Shown: one piece after another, positions 17,093-24,214 of the stretch | How positions within the stretch are numbered: position 1 is the stretch's first letter | How the letters are laid out: each line of letters opens with the position of its first letter | Assembly: GCF_048553715.1 (NCBI RefSeq) | Contig: NZ_JBLZNC010000007.1 | Coordinates: 124,001 to 188,000, forward strand | Direction: 5' to 3' | Origin: Sagittula sp048553715 | Lineage (GTDB): Bacteria > Pseudomonadota > Alphaproteobacteria > Rhodobacterales > Rhodobacteraceae | Length of the DNA stretch: 64,000 nucleotides | Notes under the pieces: model-generated | What the model saw: the letters and a program-made list of their open reading frames with translations, nothing else | The model's database searches: none | Told to the model about the DNA's origin: nothing | Translations under genes and position numbers: made by a program

Positions 17093-17776
17093 ATGACCAG
17101 CACAGACGACAGCGCCCCGCAGGGAAACAGCGCCTACGCCCGCCTGTTGACAGAACTGCGCGAAGGCCGGTTGAACCCCGGCGACCGCTTGCGCGAGACC
17201 GAACTGGCCGAACGGCTTGGCATGTCGCGCACCCCTGTGCGCGAGGCGATCCGCCAGCTCGAAGGGGACGGGATCGTCACCCATGTGCCGCGTCAGGGCG
17301 CCAGCATCCGAACGCTGGACTACGCCGAGGTGATGGAGCTTTACGAAATGCGCGCCGTCTTGGAGGGGACCGCTGCAAGGCTGGCCGCGCGCGCAGCGTC
17401 AGACATTGAAATCGAAGAGTTGTTCGAGATGAACCGTCAGATGGCGGCGCTGGGGAATGACCCCGAGGCTTTTATCCTGAACCGGCAGTTTCACGCCGCA
17501 CTTCTGGATGCGGCAAAGAACCGGTTCCTGACGCGGTCCATTCAAACCCTGCAAAAGGCGCTGATGATCCTTGGGCCGACCACATTGACCGACAGCGACA
17601 GAGGGCGTCAGGCGGTGGAGGAGCACTTTGGCGTGCTGGAGGCCATAAAGGCGCGGGACACCGCATTGGCAGAGGCGGCGATGCGCGCCCATATCGAGGC
17701 GGCACAACGCGTTCGGGTCCGCGCCCTGCGCGCCCGCCCCGATCAGGCGCCGAGCTTTGACGGGGACCTGCTATGA
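17093..17776 (+). CDS. GntR-family transcriptional regulator, FCD type
   Basis: This 227-residue protein has a winged helix (RLRETELAERLGMSRTPVRE, residues about 31-50) and an FCD helical sensor domain (HAALLDAAKNRF...VEEHFGVLEAI). The ATG at 17093 follows a gggagg site. A far longer reading on this strand runs antisense through the AbrB gene and is not real. The stop overlaps the start of tcuA by four bases, so regulator and tricarballylate dehydrogenase are translationally coupled. The likely ligand is a tricarboxylate or its product. It probably binds the inverted repeat just upstream. Confidence 0.88.
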   Translation: MTSTDDSAPQGNSAYARLLTELREGRLNPGDRLRETELAERLGMSRTPVREAIRQLEGDGIVTHVPRQGASIRTLDYAEVMELYEMRAVLEGTAARLAARAASDIEIEELFEMNRQMAALGNDPEAFILNRQFHAALLDAAKNRFLTRSIQTLQKALMILGPTTLTDSDRGRQAVEEHFGVLEAIKARDTALAEAAMRAHIEAAQRVRVRALRARPDQAPSFDGDLL

Positions 17777-19167
17777 CCCATCCTTCGCCTGACATTGCCA
17801 TCATCGGGGGCGGCAACGCCGCGCTTTGTGCGGCGATCACTGCGGCCAAAACCGGGGCGCATGTGCTGATCCTTGAGGCCGCGCCAAAGCCCTATCGTGG
17901 TGGTAACTCGCGCCATACACGCAACTTTCGCTGCATGCATCACGGGCCGCTAGGGCCGTTGGTCGACAGCTACACCGAGGACGAATACCTTGCCGATCTG
18001 ATGAAGGTCACAGCTGGCAAGACCGACGAAGGGCTGGCCCGTCTGGCCATCCGCTGCTCCGAGGAGTGCCTGCCGTGGATGCAGGAACACGGCGTCCGGT
18101 TTCAACCCTCGCTGTCGGGCACCCTGTCACTGGCCCGAACGAATGCCTTCTTCCTCGGCGGCGGCAAAGGTCTGGTCAACGCCTATTATCGCACGGCCAA
18201 GGCGCTTGGCGTGCAGGTGCTGTACAAGGCGCAGGTCACCCATCTGGAGATGGAAGATGACCGCGTGACACGCGTAGACTACACCCACGATGGTGCCCAG
18301 CATCGTATCACACCCAAGGCTGTGGTGGCAGCCTCTGGCGGGTTTCAGGCGGATACCGATTGGCTGGCGCGGGCATGGGGGCCTGCGGCCAAGAACTTTT
18401 TGATCCGTGGCACGGCCTACAACCGTGGCGTGGTCCTTGCCGATCTGTTGGATCAGGGCGTTGAGCAGGTGGGGGATCCGACACAATGCCATGCGGTCGC
18501 CATCGACGGGCGCGCCCCGAAATTCGACGGCGGCATTGTCACGCGGCTGGACTGCGTGCCCTTCTCCATCGTGGTCAACAAAGATGCCCAGCGGTTCTAT
18601 GACGAGGGCGAAGACGTCTGGCCCAAGCGATACGCCATTTGGGGGCGGCTGGTTGCGGCCCAGCCCGATCAGGTGGGCTATGCCATTATCGACGCAAAAT
18701 CCCTGAACCTGTTCATGCCGTCGGTTTTCCCGCCGATCAAAGCGGACACGCTGGAAGAACTGGCGCAGAAGATGGGCCTGCCGCCTGAAGCGTTGCTGCA
18801 GACGGTGCGTGAATTCAACAACTGCTGCGGTGATACCACAGGGTTTCAGCCGACCGAACTGGACGGGGTCGCCACGACGGGCCTGAACCCGCCCAAAACC
18901 AACTGGGCCCGCCCGATCACCGACCCGCCGTTTTACGGCTACGCGCTGCGCACCGGCGTCACCTTTACCTATCTGGGCCTGAAGGTCGACGAAAACGCGC
19001 AATGCGCCATCGGCAACCGCCCCGTCAGGAACCTTTGGGCCGCCGGGGAAACCATGGCCGGGTCGATTTTGGGCCAAGGGTATCTTGCCGGTTTTGGCAT
19101 GACCATCGGAACCGTTTTCGGACGTATCGCAGGCAAGGAGGCCGCCGCCCATGCAAATGCAAGCTGA
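17773..19167 (+). CDS. tcuA: FAD-dependent tricarballylate dehydrogenase TcuA
   Basis: This 464-residue flavoprotein has an N-terminal FAD motif (IAIIGGGNAALCAAITAA) and the GGNSRHTRNFRCMH segment shared by TcuA/CobZ-type proteins. The C-terminal FAD-binding end reads LWAAGETMAGSILGQGYLAGFG. TcuA oxidises tricarballylate to cis-aconitate in the cytoplasm and passes electrons to TcuB, as established in Salmonella. It is coupled to the GntR gene before it and overlaps tcuB by 17 bases. The usual importer TcuC is missing, and the TctC/TctAB system upstream could take its place. Confidence 0.88.
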   Translation: MTHPSPDIAIIGGGNAALCAAITAAKTGAHVLILEAAPKPYRGGNSRHTRNFRCMHHGPLGPLVDSYTEDEYLADLMKVTAGKTDEGLARLAIRCSEECLPWMQEHGVRFQPSLSGTLSLARTNAFFLGGGKGLVNAYYRTAKALGVQVLYKAQVTHLEMEDDRVTRVDYTHDGAQHRITPKAVVAASGGFQADTDWLARAWGPAAKNFLIRGTAYNRGVVLADLLDQGVEQVGDPTQCHAVAIDGRAPKFDGGIVTRLDCVPFSIVVNKDAQRFYDEGEDVWPKRYAIWGRLVAAQPDQVGYAIIDAKSLNLFMPSVFPPIKADTLEELAQKMGLPPEALLQTVREFNNCCGDTTGFQPTELDGVATTGLNPPKTNWARPITDPPFYGYALRTGVTFTYLGLKVDENAQCAIGNRPVRNLWAAGETMAGSILGQGYLAGFGMTIGTVFGRIAGKEAAAHANAS

Positions 19168-20218
19168 TCTTTTGCAAGAAGCCCGCCGTCAAGCCGAAAT
19201 CTGCAACGCCTGCCGCTACTGCGAAGGCTACTGTTCGGTCTTTCCAGCGCTGCATGCGGAACGCGCCTTTGCCGACGGGGATCTGATACAGCTGGCCAAC
19301 CTGTGCCATAACTGTCGCGGCTGTTACTACGCGTGCCAATACACCGCCCCGCATGAATTCGACCTGAACCTGCCGCAGGCGCTGGCCAATGTGCGGCAGG
19401 ACAGTTGGGAGACATTCGCCTTTCCCCAAGCCGCCGGTCGCGCATTCCAGAAAAATGGCCTGCTGATCACACTTGTGACTGTCGTGGGATTTGCCCTGTT
19501 GTTCTGGGCGGCACGCGCCTTGGCCGCGTCCGGCGGCGAAGGGTTCTATGCCGTTCTGTCGCACAACGCGATGTTGGCAATTTTCTTGCCCGCCTTTGTC
19601 TTTCCCTTGATCAGCATCGCGATCAGCCTGCGCCGGTACTGGCGACATGTAGGGGCCGGGCCGTTTCGGCCACGCCACCTGATCGCAGCCGTGGGACAAG
19701 CCGCCAATATGAAAAACCTCAAAGGCGGTCATGGTGACGGCTGTAACTTCGAGGACGAAGACCGCTTCACCCACGCCCGCCGCGCCGTGCATCAGGCGGT
19801 GATGTACGGCTTCTTGTTGTGCTTTGCTGCGACCAGTGTCGCAACAATCATGCATTACGTCTTTGACATGCCCGCGCCTTATGGGCTGTTCTCCCTGCCG
19901 AAACTGCTGGGACTCGCAGGTGGTCTGCTTCTGACCGTTGGCTGTGTCGAGATGATCCGGTTGAAGCTGCGCGCGGACCGTCTGCTGGGGGCCGCCCGCG
20001 CCTTTGGCGGCGAACTTGCGTTCATCGGGTTGCTGGGTTTCGTGGCCTTCAGCGGGCTGGGGCTTTATGTACTTGGCCAGACGCCTGCGATGCCGGCGCT
20101 TCTGATGCTGCACCTTGGTGCGGTGCTCGCTTTTTTTCTGCTGATGCCCTTCACCAAGATGGCGCACGGTTTCTATCGTCTTGCCGCCCTGACGGTCGAT
20201 GCGCAGCGCAAAGGGTGA
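19151..20218 (+). CDS. tcuB: Membrane iron-sulfur electron-transfer protein TcuB
   Basis: This 355-residue protein begins with two cysteine clusters, CNACRYCEGYC (residues about 18-28) and CHNCRGCYYAC, each able to bind a 4Fe-4S centre. Six or so membrane spans with histidines suited to heme follow. TcuB reoxidises the FADH2 of TcuA and feeds electrons to the quinone pool. The start lies inside the end of tcuA, which indicates coupling. The length matches TcuB and the C-terminal half of CobZ fusions. Loss of TcuB blocks tricarballylate use in Salmonella. Confidence 0.88.
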   Translation: MQMQADLLQEARRQAEICNACRYCEGYCSVFPALHAERAFADGDLIQLANLCHNCRGCYYACQYTAPHEFDLNLPQALANVRQDSWETFAFPQAAGRAFQKNGLLITLVTVVGFALLFWAARALAASGGEGFYAVLSHNAMLAIFLPAFVFPLISIAISLRRYWRHVGAGPFRPRHLIAAVGQAANMKNLKGGHGDGCNFEDEDRFTHARRAVHQAVMYGFLLCFAATSVATIMHYVFDMPAPYGLFSLPKLLGLAGGLLLTVGCVEMIRLKLRADRLLGAARAFGGELAFIGLLGFVAFSGLGLYVLGQTPAMPALLMLHLGAVLAFFLLMPFTKMAHGFYRLAALTVDAQRKG

Positions 20219-20598
20219 CTATCATCCGGTCCGTTTGGTCCGGACGTGCAACGGAGCGTAAGGCCACTGCGTGGCAATACGTTGAAGGTGCATGATAAAA
20301 GAGGAACAGCCGCATCTGGGGTTGGGCACCAACGGCAGGCCCCGAATGACCGAAGGATGTCGGTCCGGGGTGCGCGGTGTGCGCATCGCCCTGGCCAGAA
20401 GCGACGGAAGTCTCACCCTTCAGATTTTGACCGGTGAGCCGTGCCGTTGTGCCAAGACCACCAGGCCCTTATCCGCGCGTGGTATTCCGTGGCAACCCGT
20501 AGACAGCGCTTAGAATTAACCAATTGGTAATGACATGTTTGACCTTGGGTAAGCCCGACCTATCGTTCAATTACTCTGACTTATTCAAAAGGTGTCCC
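20219..20598. other. 380-base gene-free region between tcuB and the DUF3500 gene
   Basis: No convincing gene was found here. The short open frames on either strand lack ribosome-binding sites and resemble no family. No tRNA or other known RNA fold was recognised. The first bases after tcuB hold a weak five-base-stem hairpin (gtccg...cggac), perhaps a terminator. The last 80 bases become AT-rich, contain the palindrome at 20519-20528, and presumably hold the promoter of the downstream secreted-protein genes. Confidence 0.5.
20519..20528. promoter_or_regulatory. Palindrome upstream of the DUF3500 gene
   Basis: The ten-base perfect palindrome accaattggt sits in an AT-rich context (ttaaccaattggtaat) 70 bases before the DUF3500 start codon. 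It resembles GntR-type operators of the TTGGT...ACCAA kind. Which regulator binds, if any, is unknown. Confidence 0.35.
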
Positions 20599-21786
20599 AT
20601 GCCGCGTCACGTCGATCTTTTGTCCAGTGCGGCCGCGCTGGTGTTGGTTTGCTCTACGGCCTTTGCCCAAGGGCAGGGGGATGGCCCGCCCGCCGATGGT
20701 GGCCCGCCGAAAATGTCTGAAGAAGATCAGGCGTTGAGCGATGCATTGCAGGCGCGGATGGGGGATACCAGCACGCTCATGGAATCCGTGCCGATCCCCG
20801 AAAGTGCCGCTGATTGTGACCAGTCTGCCAGCTATGATCGCATGCTATGCCTGATCGAGCTGCTAAAAACCGATGTCTCGGACGAGGTGATGGAGCACCT
20901 TCAGGTGGACTATTCCCGCACAGAGGCGGAGTACTGGAGCAACCTGCCCGCAGGCGCCTTTCCCAAGCGTCCCGGCGTGCTGTTGGGTGAGCTCAACATC
21001 AAACAGCGCGGGCTTGTGAAGGCGATCATGCTCGAGGCCACCAGCGGCGACGTCGATGAGGGCTGGGACGAGATGGTCCAGACCTTGAACGCGGACGACT
21101 ACATCAACACGGTCAGCACCGATTACAAAGCGGGCTATTCGTCGTTCAACACCAAATTCGCTTTCCTTGGCACGCCGGGCACAACCGGAGTGTGGGAGCT
21201 GTATTACGGTGGACATCACATGGCCTTTGCCAACACCTATGTGGATGGTGCCCTGGCCGGTGCAACGCCGTCGTTCCGTGGGGTCGAACCCTTTCCCTAC
21301 TTCGAGATGAATGGCCGCGTGAATGAACCGCTGACGCAGGAGCGGGATGCCTTTGCCGCTCTGCTATCGGCGCTGTCGGACGATCAGCGCGAAGCCGCCA
21401 CGTTGGAGGGGACATACCGAGATATTCTTGCCGGTCCGCAGTCGGATGACGCCATTCCCGACAGTTTCGAGGGGATGCCGGTCTCCGAGCTGGACAGCGA
21501 CCAGACGGAGCTGCTTCTGGCGGCGATCAAGACCTATGTGGGCGATATTTCGCAGGCAGAAGCGGACGCCTACATGGAGAAATACACCGACGAGCTGTCG
21601 GAAACCTACCTTGGTTTCACAGGCACGCCGCAGCTGAGTGCAGAGGACGATTATGTCCGCGTGCATGGCCCGTCTTTGTGGATCGAGTTCTCGCTGCAGT
21701 CGAACAAATCCACCGACAAGGTTGGCAACCACCCGCATTCGGTCTGGCGTGACCAGACGGATGATTACGGTGGGCAAACCGAATGA
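20599..21786 (+). CDS. Secreted DUF3500-family protein
   Basis: This 395-residue protein has a cleavable signal peptide (VDLLSSAAALVLVCSTAFAQ) and a proline/glycine/aspartate-rich linker. A DUF3500-type domain follows, with FLGTPGTTGVWELYYGGHHMAF near the middle and IEFSLQSNKSTDKVGNHPHSVWRDQTDDYG at the end. The histidine- and aspartate-rich WELYYGGHH and NHPHSVWRD segments could bind metal, but no function is established for the family. Start 20599 was chosen for the signal peptide and the aaaggtg site. Its stop overlaps the next gene's start by four bases. It is probably periplasmic or extracellular. Confidence 0.8.
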   Translation: MPRHVDLLSSAAALVLVCSTAFAQGQGDGPPADGGPPKMSEEDQALSDALQARMGDTSTLMESVPIPESAADCDQSASYDRMLCLIELLKTDVSDEVMEHLQVDYSRTEAEYWSNLPAGAFPKRPGVLLGELNIKQRGLVKAIMLEATSGDVDEGWDEMVQTLNADDYINTVSTDYKAGYSSFNTKFAFLGTPGTTGVWELYYGGHHMAFANTYVDGALAGATPSFRGVEPFPYFEMNGRVNEPLTQERDAFAALLSALSDDQREAATLEGTYRDILAGPQSDDAIPDSFEGMPVSELDSDQTELLLAAIKTYVGDISQAEADAYMEKYTDELSETYLGFTGTPQLSAEDDYVRVHGPSLWIEFSLQSNKSTDKVGNHPHSVWRDQTDDYGGQTE

Positions 21787-22325
21787 TCCTGCGCGCGGCC
21801 CTGATTGCTTGCGCCGGCCTGTTGGCCGGTACGGGCACGGTGTTGGCGCATGCCTTGCCGGGAAGCGCCCTTGTCCTGCGTCAGAATGATGATGTGGTGC
21901 AGTTGCGTGTTCAGTTCCCGGTCGAGGAATTGATCGCTGCGGCCCCCGACCTGATCGCGCTCGAAGACGTGCCTGAGGGCGAGGCGCTGCCGGATGATCT
22001 GGCCCAAGCGCTTGCAGCCTATATGGCGTCGCATCTGCAGATCATGGACGGCGCTTTGGCGGTGCCCTTGGCCTTCGAGGGGGCGCGGGTGCAATCGGCG
22101 TTTCACGATCACGTCGGGCAGTTCGCCATGATCGTGACGGACTGGACCTTTGTCAGCACGGCGTTTGATCCCGCCGATCTGGTTCTGCGCTATGATGCGA
22201 TCATGCATGAGGTGCGCAACCATCGCGCCACGGTACAGTGGGCCACGGCAGATGGCGCGCTGCGCCGGGTCGGGGCCTACGGGTATTTCGATGCGGGCGA
22301 AGGGCTCCGCCTCGGCACACCTTGA
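21783..22325 (+). CDS. Secreted hypothetical protein coupled to the DUF3500 gene
   Basis: This 180-residue protein has a signal peptide (ALIACAGLLAGTGTVLAHA) and a mainly beta-type soluble body with alternating hydrophobic residues (VVQLRVQFPVEELI, DLVLRYDAIMHEVRNH). It shares a four-base stop/start overlap with the DUF3500 gene, so the two proteins are made together and likely work together outside the cytoplasm. I do not recognise a family. The N-terminal AHALPGSALVLRQ is reminiscent of the periplasmic part of HupE/UreJ-like proteins, but the membrane part is absent. Confidence 0.72.
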   Translation: MILRAALIACAGLLAGTGTVLAHALPGSALVLRQNDDVVQLRVQFPVEELIAAAPDLIALEDVPEGEALPDDLAQALAAYMASHLQIMDGALAVPLAFEGARVQSAFHDHVGQFAMIVTDWTFVSTAFDPADLVLRYDAIMHEVRNHRATVQWATADGALRRVGAYGYFDAGEGLRLGTP

Positions 22326-22341
22326 TCAGCCTATGACAATC

Positions 22342-22367
22342 GCCCTGTCCCCGAGACGGGACCGGGC
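22342..22367 (+). terminator. Hairpin terminator candidate after the DUF3500 operon
   Basis: The arms gccc-t-gtccc and gggac-c-gggc pair with a single mismatch around a six-base loop, followed by cctttgct. The T-run is poor, so efficiency is uncertain. It lies 17 bases after the operon's last stop and before the convergent small gene. Confidence 0.45.
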
Positions 22368-22393
22368 CTTTGCTATCAATAGAACTGCTGTTG

Positions 22394-22597
22394 TTAGTTT
22401 GACGATGCCGCCGCGCCAAACATCGCGACAGTCATCAGCGCCAGAACGAACATGGCAGACGGCGCGGAGCTGCTGGCGGCTTCTTCTGCGATGACTGCAG
22501 GTGCCATGACCGGCGGATCGGCTGGCGCGTCAAGGCTGCCTGCAGTGGCGGCGCTAGCAGCGCCCAAGATAACGGCGGCGATGGCGAAATGCTTCAT
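22394..22597 (-). CDS. Small exported or membrane peptide, 67 residues
   Basis: The protein has an N-terminal signal-like helix (MKHFAIAAVILGAASAATAG), an alanine/proline-rich middle (DAPADPPVMAPAVIAEEAASS), and a hydrophobic C-terminal helix (AMFVLALMTVAMFGAAASSN) resembling a VPEID or VPLPA-like membrane tail. A clear aggggac site precedes the ATG. It is convergent with the DUF3500 operon and divergent from the HU-like gene. No function is recognised. Confidence 0.65.
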   Translation of the reverse strand: MKHFAIAAVILGAASAATAGSLDAPADPPVMAPAVIAEEAASSSAPSAMFVLALMTVAMFGAAASSN

Positions 22598-22756
22598 TTT
22601 TGTCCCCTAAGCATTGATTTCACGCCAAAATTGCAAAGCCTCGGGCCGGTTCGTCAACCCGGCACTGGATCGTTTGCCTGATTTAAGTTAACCTTTGTGC
22701 AGAAAATCACACGACCGTGGTCCACCACGGCGCGCAATCGAGCAGAGTTAGATATC

Positions 22757-23200
22757 ATGGCAACCAAACGCAAAACCACGACAACCCGTAAAACGACGAC
22801 GCCCAAATCGGCACCGACCACGGCCAACGTCACGCTGGACGAGACAATTGACGCCAACGAAGACGTGCTTCACGCCACCACAGATGGTGGTGATGCGGTG
22901 CAGGTCGAGGACATCCCCGTCATCCCGCAGCCGGAAATGAAGAAAAAGGAATTGGTCGATCTGGCGGTCGAACGCTCCGGCATCAAGAAACGTGATGCGA
23001 AACCGGCGATCGAAGCCGCCTTGGCCGTCTTGGGCGAGGCGCTGGCCGAAGGGCGCGAGCTGAACCTTGTTCCGCTTGGCAAGCTGAAGGTCACGCGCAT
23101 GAAAAAGGGCGGCAATGGCCAGATCATCAACGCCCGTGTGCGCCAGCCCGAGGGCAGCGAAAATTCTCTGGACGACCCCCTTGCACAGGCTGCTGAGTAA
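22757..23200 (+). CDS. HU-family DNA-binding protein with long N-terminal extension
   Basis: This 147-residue protein consists of a threonine/lysine-rich basic head (KRKTTTTRKTTTPKSAPTT), an acidic stretch (DETIDANEDV...GGDAVQVED), and a C-terminal HU/IHF-like fold from about residue 62. That fold shows KKELVDLAVERSGIKKRDAKP and LNLVPLGKLKVTRMKKGGNGQ. The DNA-intercalating arm of classical HU is shortened and has lost the RNPRTG consensus. It is about 55 residues longer than HU. It is probably a nucleoid-associated protein typical of Rhodobacterales. ATG 22757 gives the basic head. Upstream codons belong to the AT-rich promoter region. Confidence 0.8.
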   Translation: MATKRKTTTTRKTTTPKSAPTTANVTLDETIDANEDVLHATTDGGDAVQVEDIPVIPQPEMKKKELVDLAVERSGIKKRDAKPAIEAALAVLGEALAEGRELNLVPLGKLKVTRMKKGGNGQIINARVRQPEGSENSLDDPLAQAAE

Positions 23201-23219
23201 AGCTAAAAGCCGCGCTACC

Positions 23220-23294
23220 GGGTGATTAGCTCAGTGGTAGAGCGCTTCGTTCACATCGAAGATGTCAGGAGTTCAAATCTCTTATCACCCACCA
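23220..23294 (+). tRNA. tRNA-Val (anticodon CAC)
   Basis: A full cloverleaf is seen: acceptor GGGTGAT/ATCACCC, D-stem GCTC/GAGC, anticodon stem CTTCG/CGAAG with loop TTCACAT (anticodon CAC), T-stem AGGAG/CTCTT with loop TTCAAAT, discriminator A, and an encoded CCA end. It decodes GUG valine codons. It starts 20 bases after the HU-like gene and may be cotranscribed with it. Confidence 0.95.
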
Positions 23295-23302
23295 GAATTT
23301 AC

Positions 23303-23347
23303 AGCATGCCGCTTGGGACACGATAGATCCTGAGCGGCATGTTTGCG
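23303..23347 (+). terminator. Terminator-like hairpin after tRNA-Val
   Basis: The arms catgccgct (23305-23313) and agcggcatg (23333-23341) are perfect complements, extended by an A-T pair, around a 19-base loop. They are followed by tttgcgttt. It could end the tRNA transcript and, read from the other side, the convergent rhomboid gene. Confidence 0.5.
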
Positions 23348-23396
23348 TTTGGTCCCGGATTTTGTTGGCCACAGGGTGTGCCCGGCTCGGTGGATG

Positions 23397-24149
23397 TCAC
23401 CGTTTACCGGACCGCGCCGACCTGACAGCGGGGATGCGGCTGCGTTGGTATATCGCCTCCGGGTGCGGTGGTCGTCCCAGGGTGCGCGACCAGAACCGAA
23501 CCCCGCCGAGCTTCAGGAAGGTTGGCACCGTCAGGATCACGCCTGCGGCAAACCCACCTGCATGGGCCCAATAGGCCACGCCGCCCTCGTCGGGGTTGGC
23601 CCCCAATCCGCCAAAGATCTGCATGACAAACCATACCGCCAGCGCGATCCATGCCGGGACCGGGATCACCTTGAAGATCACGATCAGGATCAGCAGGATA
23701 TCGACGCGGGCGCGCGGGAACAGCAACAGATAGCCCCCCATCACGCCCGCGATTGCCCCCGACGCCCCGACTGTCGGGACCATGCTATAAGGGGCCGCAA
23801 GGTAGTGGACCAAACCGGCGGCGACACCGGCGGAGAGATAGAACAGCAAAAACCCGACATGGCCCATCTTGTCCTCTAGGTTGTCACCAAAGATGAACAG
23901 ATACAGCATGTTGCCCGCGATATGCAGCCAGCCGCCATGTAGAAACATCGAGGTAAACAGACCCGACAGCCCGTAGCCCTCGCTGACAAAGGCAGGCACC
24001 AGCGCATAGTCTGCATAGTAGGCCAGCAGCGCACGGTCATCACTGTACAGATGCAGCGTCGACAAAAAGACATACACGTTGATCGCGATCAGCGCGTAGG
24101 TGACGACAGGCCTGCGCCCTGAGGGGTTGTGATCGCGGATCGGAAACAT
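23397..24149 (-). CDS. Rhomboid-family intramembrane serine protease
   Basis: This 250-residue protein has about six membrane spans. The catalytic serine sits in the GASGAIAGVMGGY motif, the catalytic histidine in YWAHAGGFAAG, and the conserved FLHGGWLHIAGNMLYLFIFG lies in the L1/TM2 region. The dyad is therefore intact and the protein is probably active. It cleaves membrane proteins within the inner membrane. Bacterial substrates are mostly unknown. The C-terminal tail after the last span is basic and about 40 residues long. It is convergent with tRNA-Val and lies 65 bases beyond the putA stop on the same strand. Confidence 0.9.
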   Translation of the reverse strand: MFPIRDHNPSGRRPVVTYALIAINVYVFLSTLHLYSDDRALLAYYADYALVPAFVSEGYGLSGLFTSMFLHGGWLHIAGNMLYLFIFGDNLEDKMGHVGFLLFYLSAGVAAGLVHYLAAPYSMVPTVGASGAIAGVMGGYLLLFPRARVDILLILIVIFKVIPVPAWIALAVWFVMQIFGGLGANPDEGGVAYWAHAGGFAAGVILTVPTFLKLGGVRFWSRTLGRPPHPEAIYQRSRIPAVRSARSGKR

Positions 24150-24214
24150 AGCCTACAGGTAGGCGGGACGGGGCGCGCCGTCCAGTGCGCGCCCGCGTTT
24201 GTCGACATGCGGGG

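Noticed and set aside
20292..20513. Short plus-strand frame in the gene-free region before the DUF3500 gene
   Set aside because: No good ribosome-binding site, no recognisable family, and an amino-acid composition unlike the neighbours.
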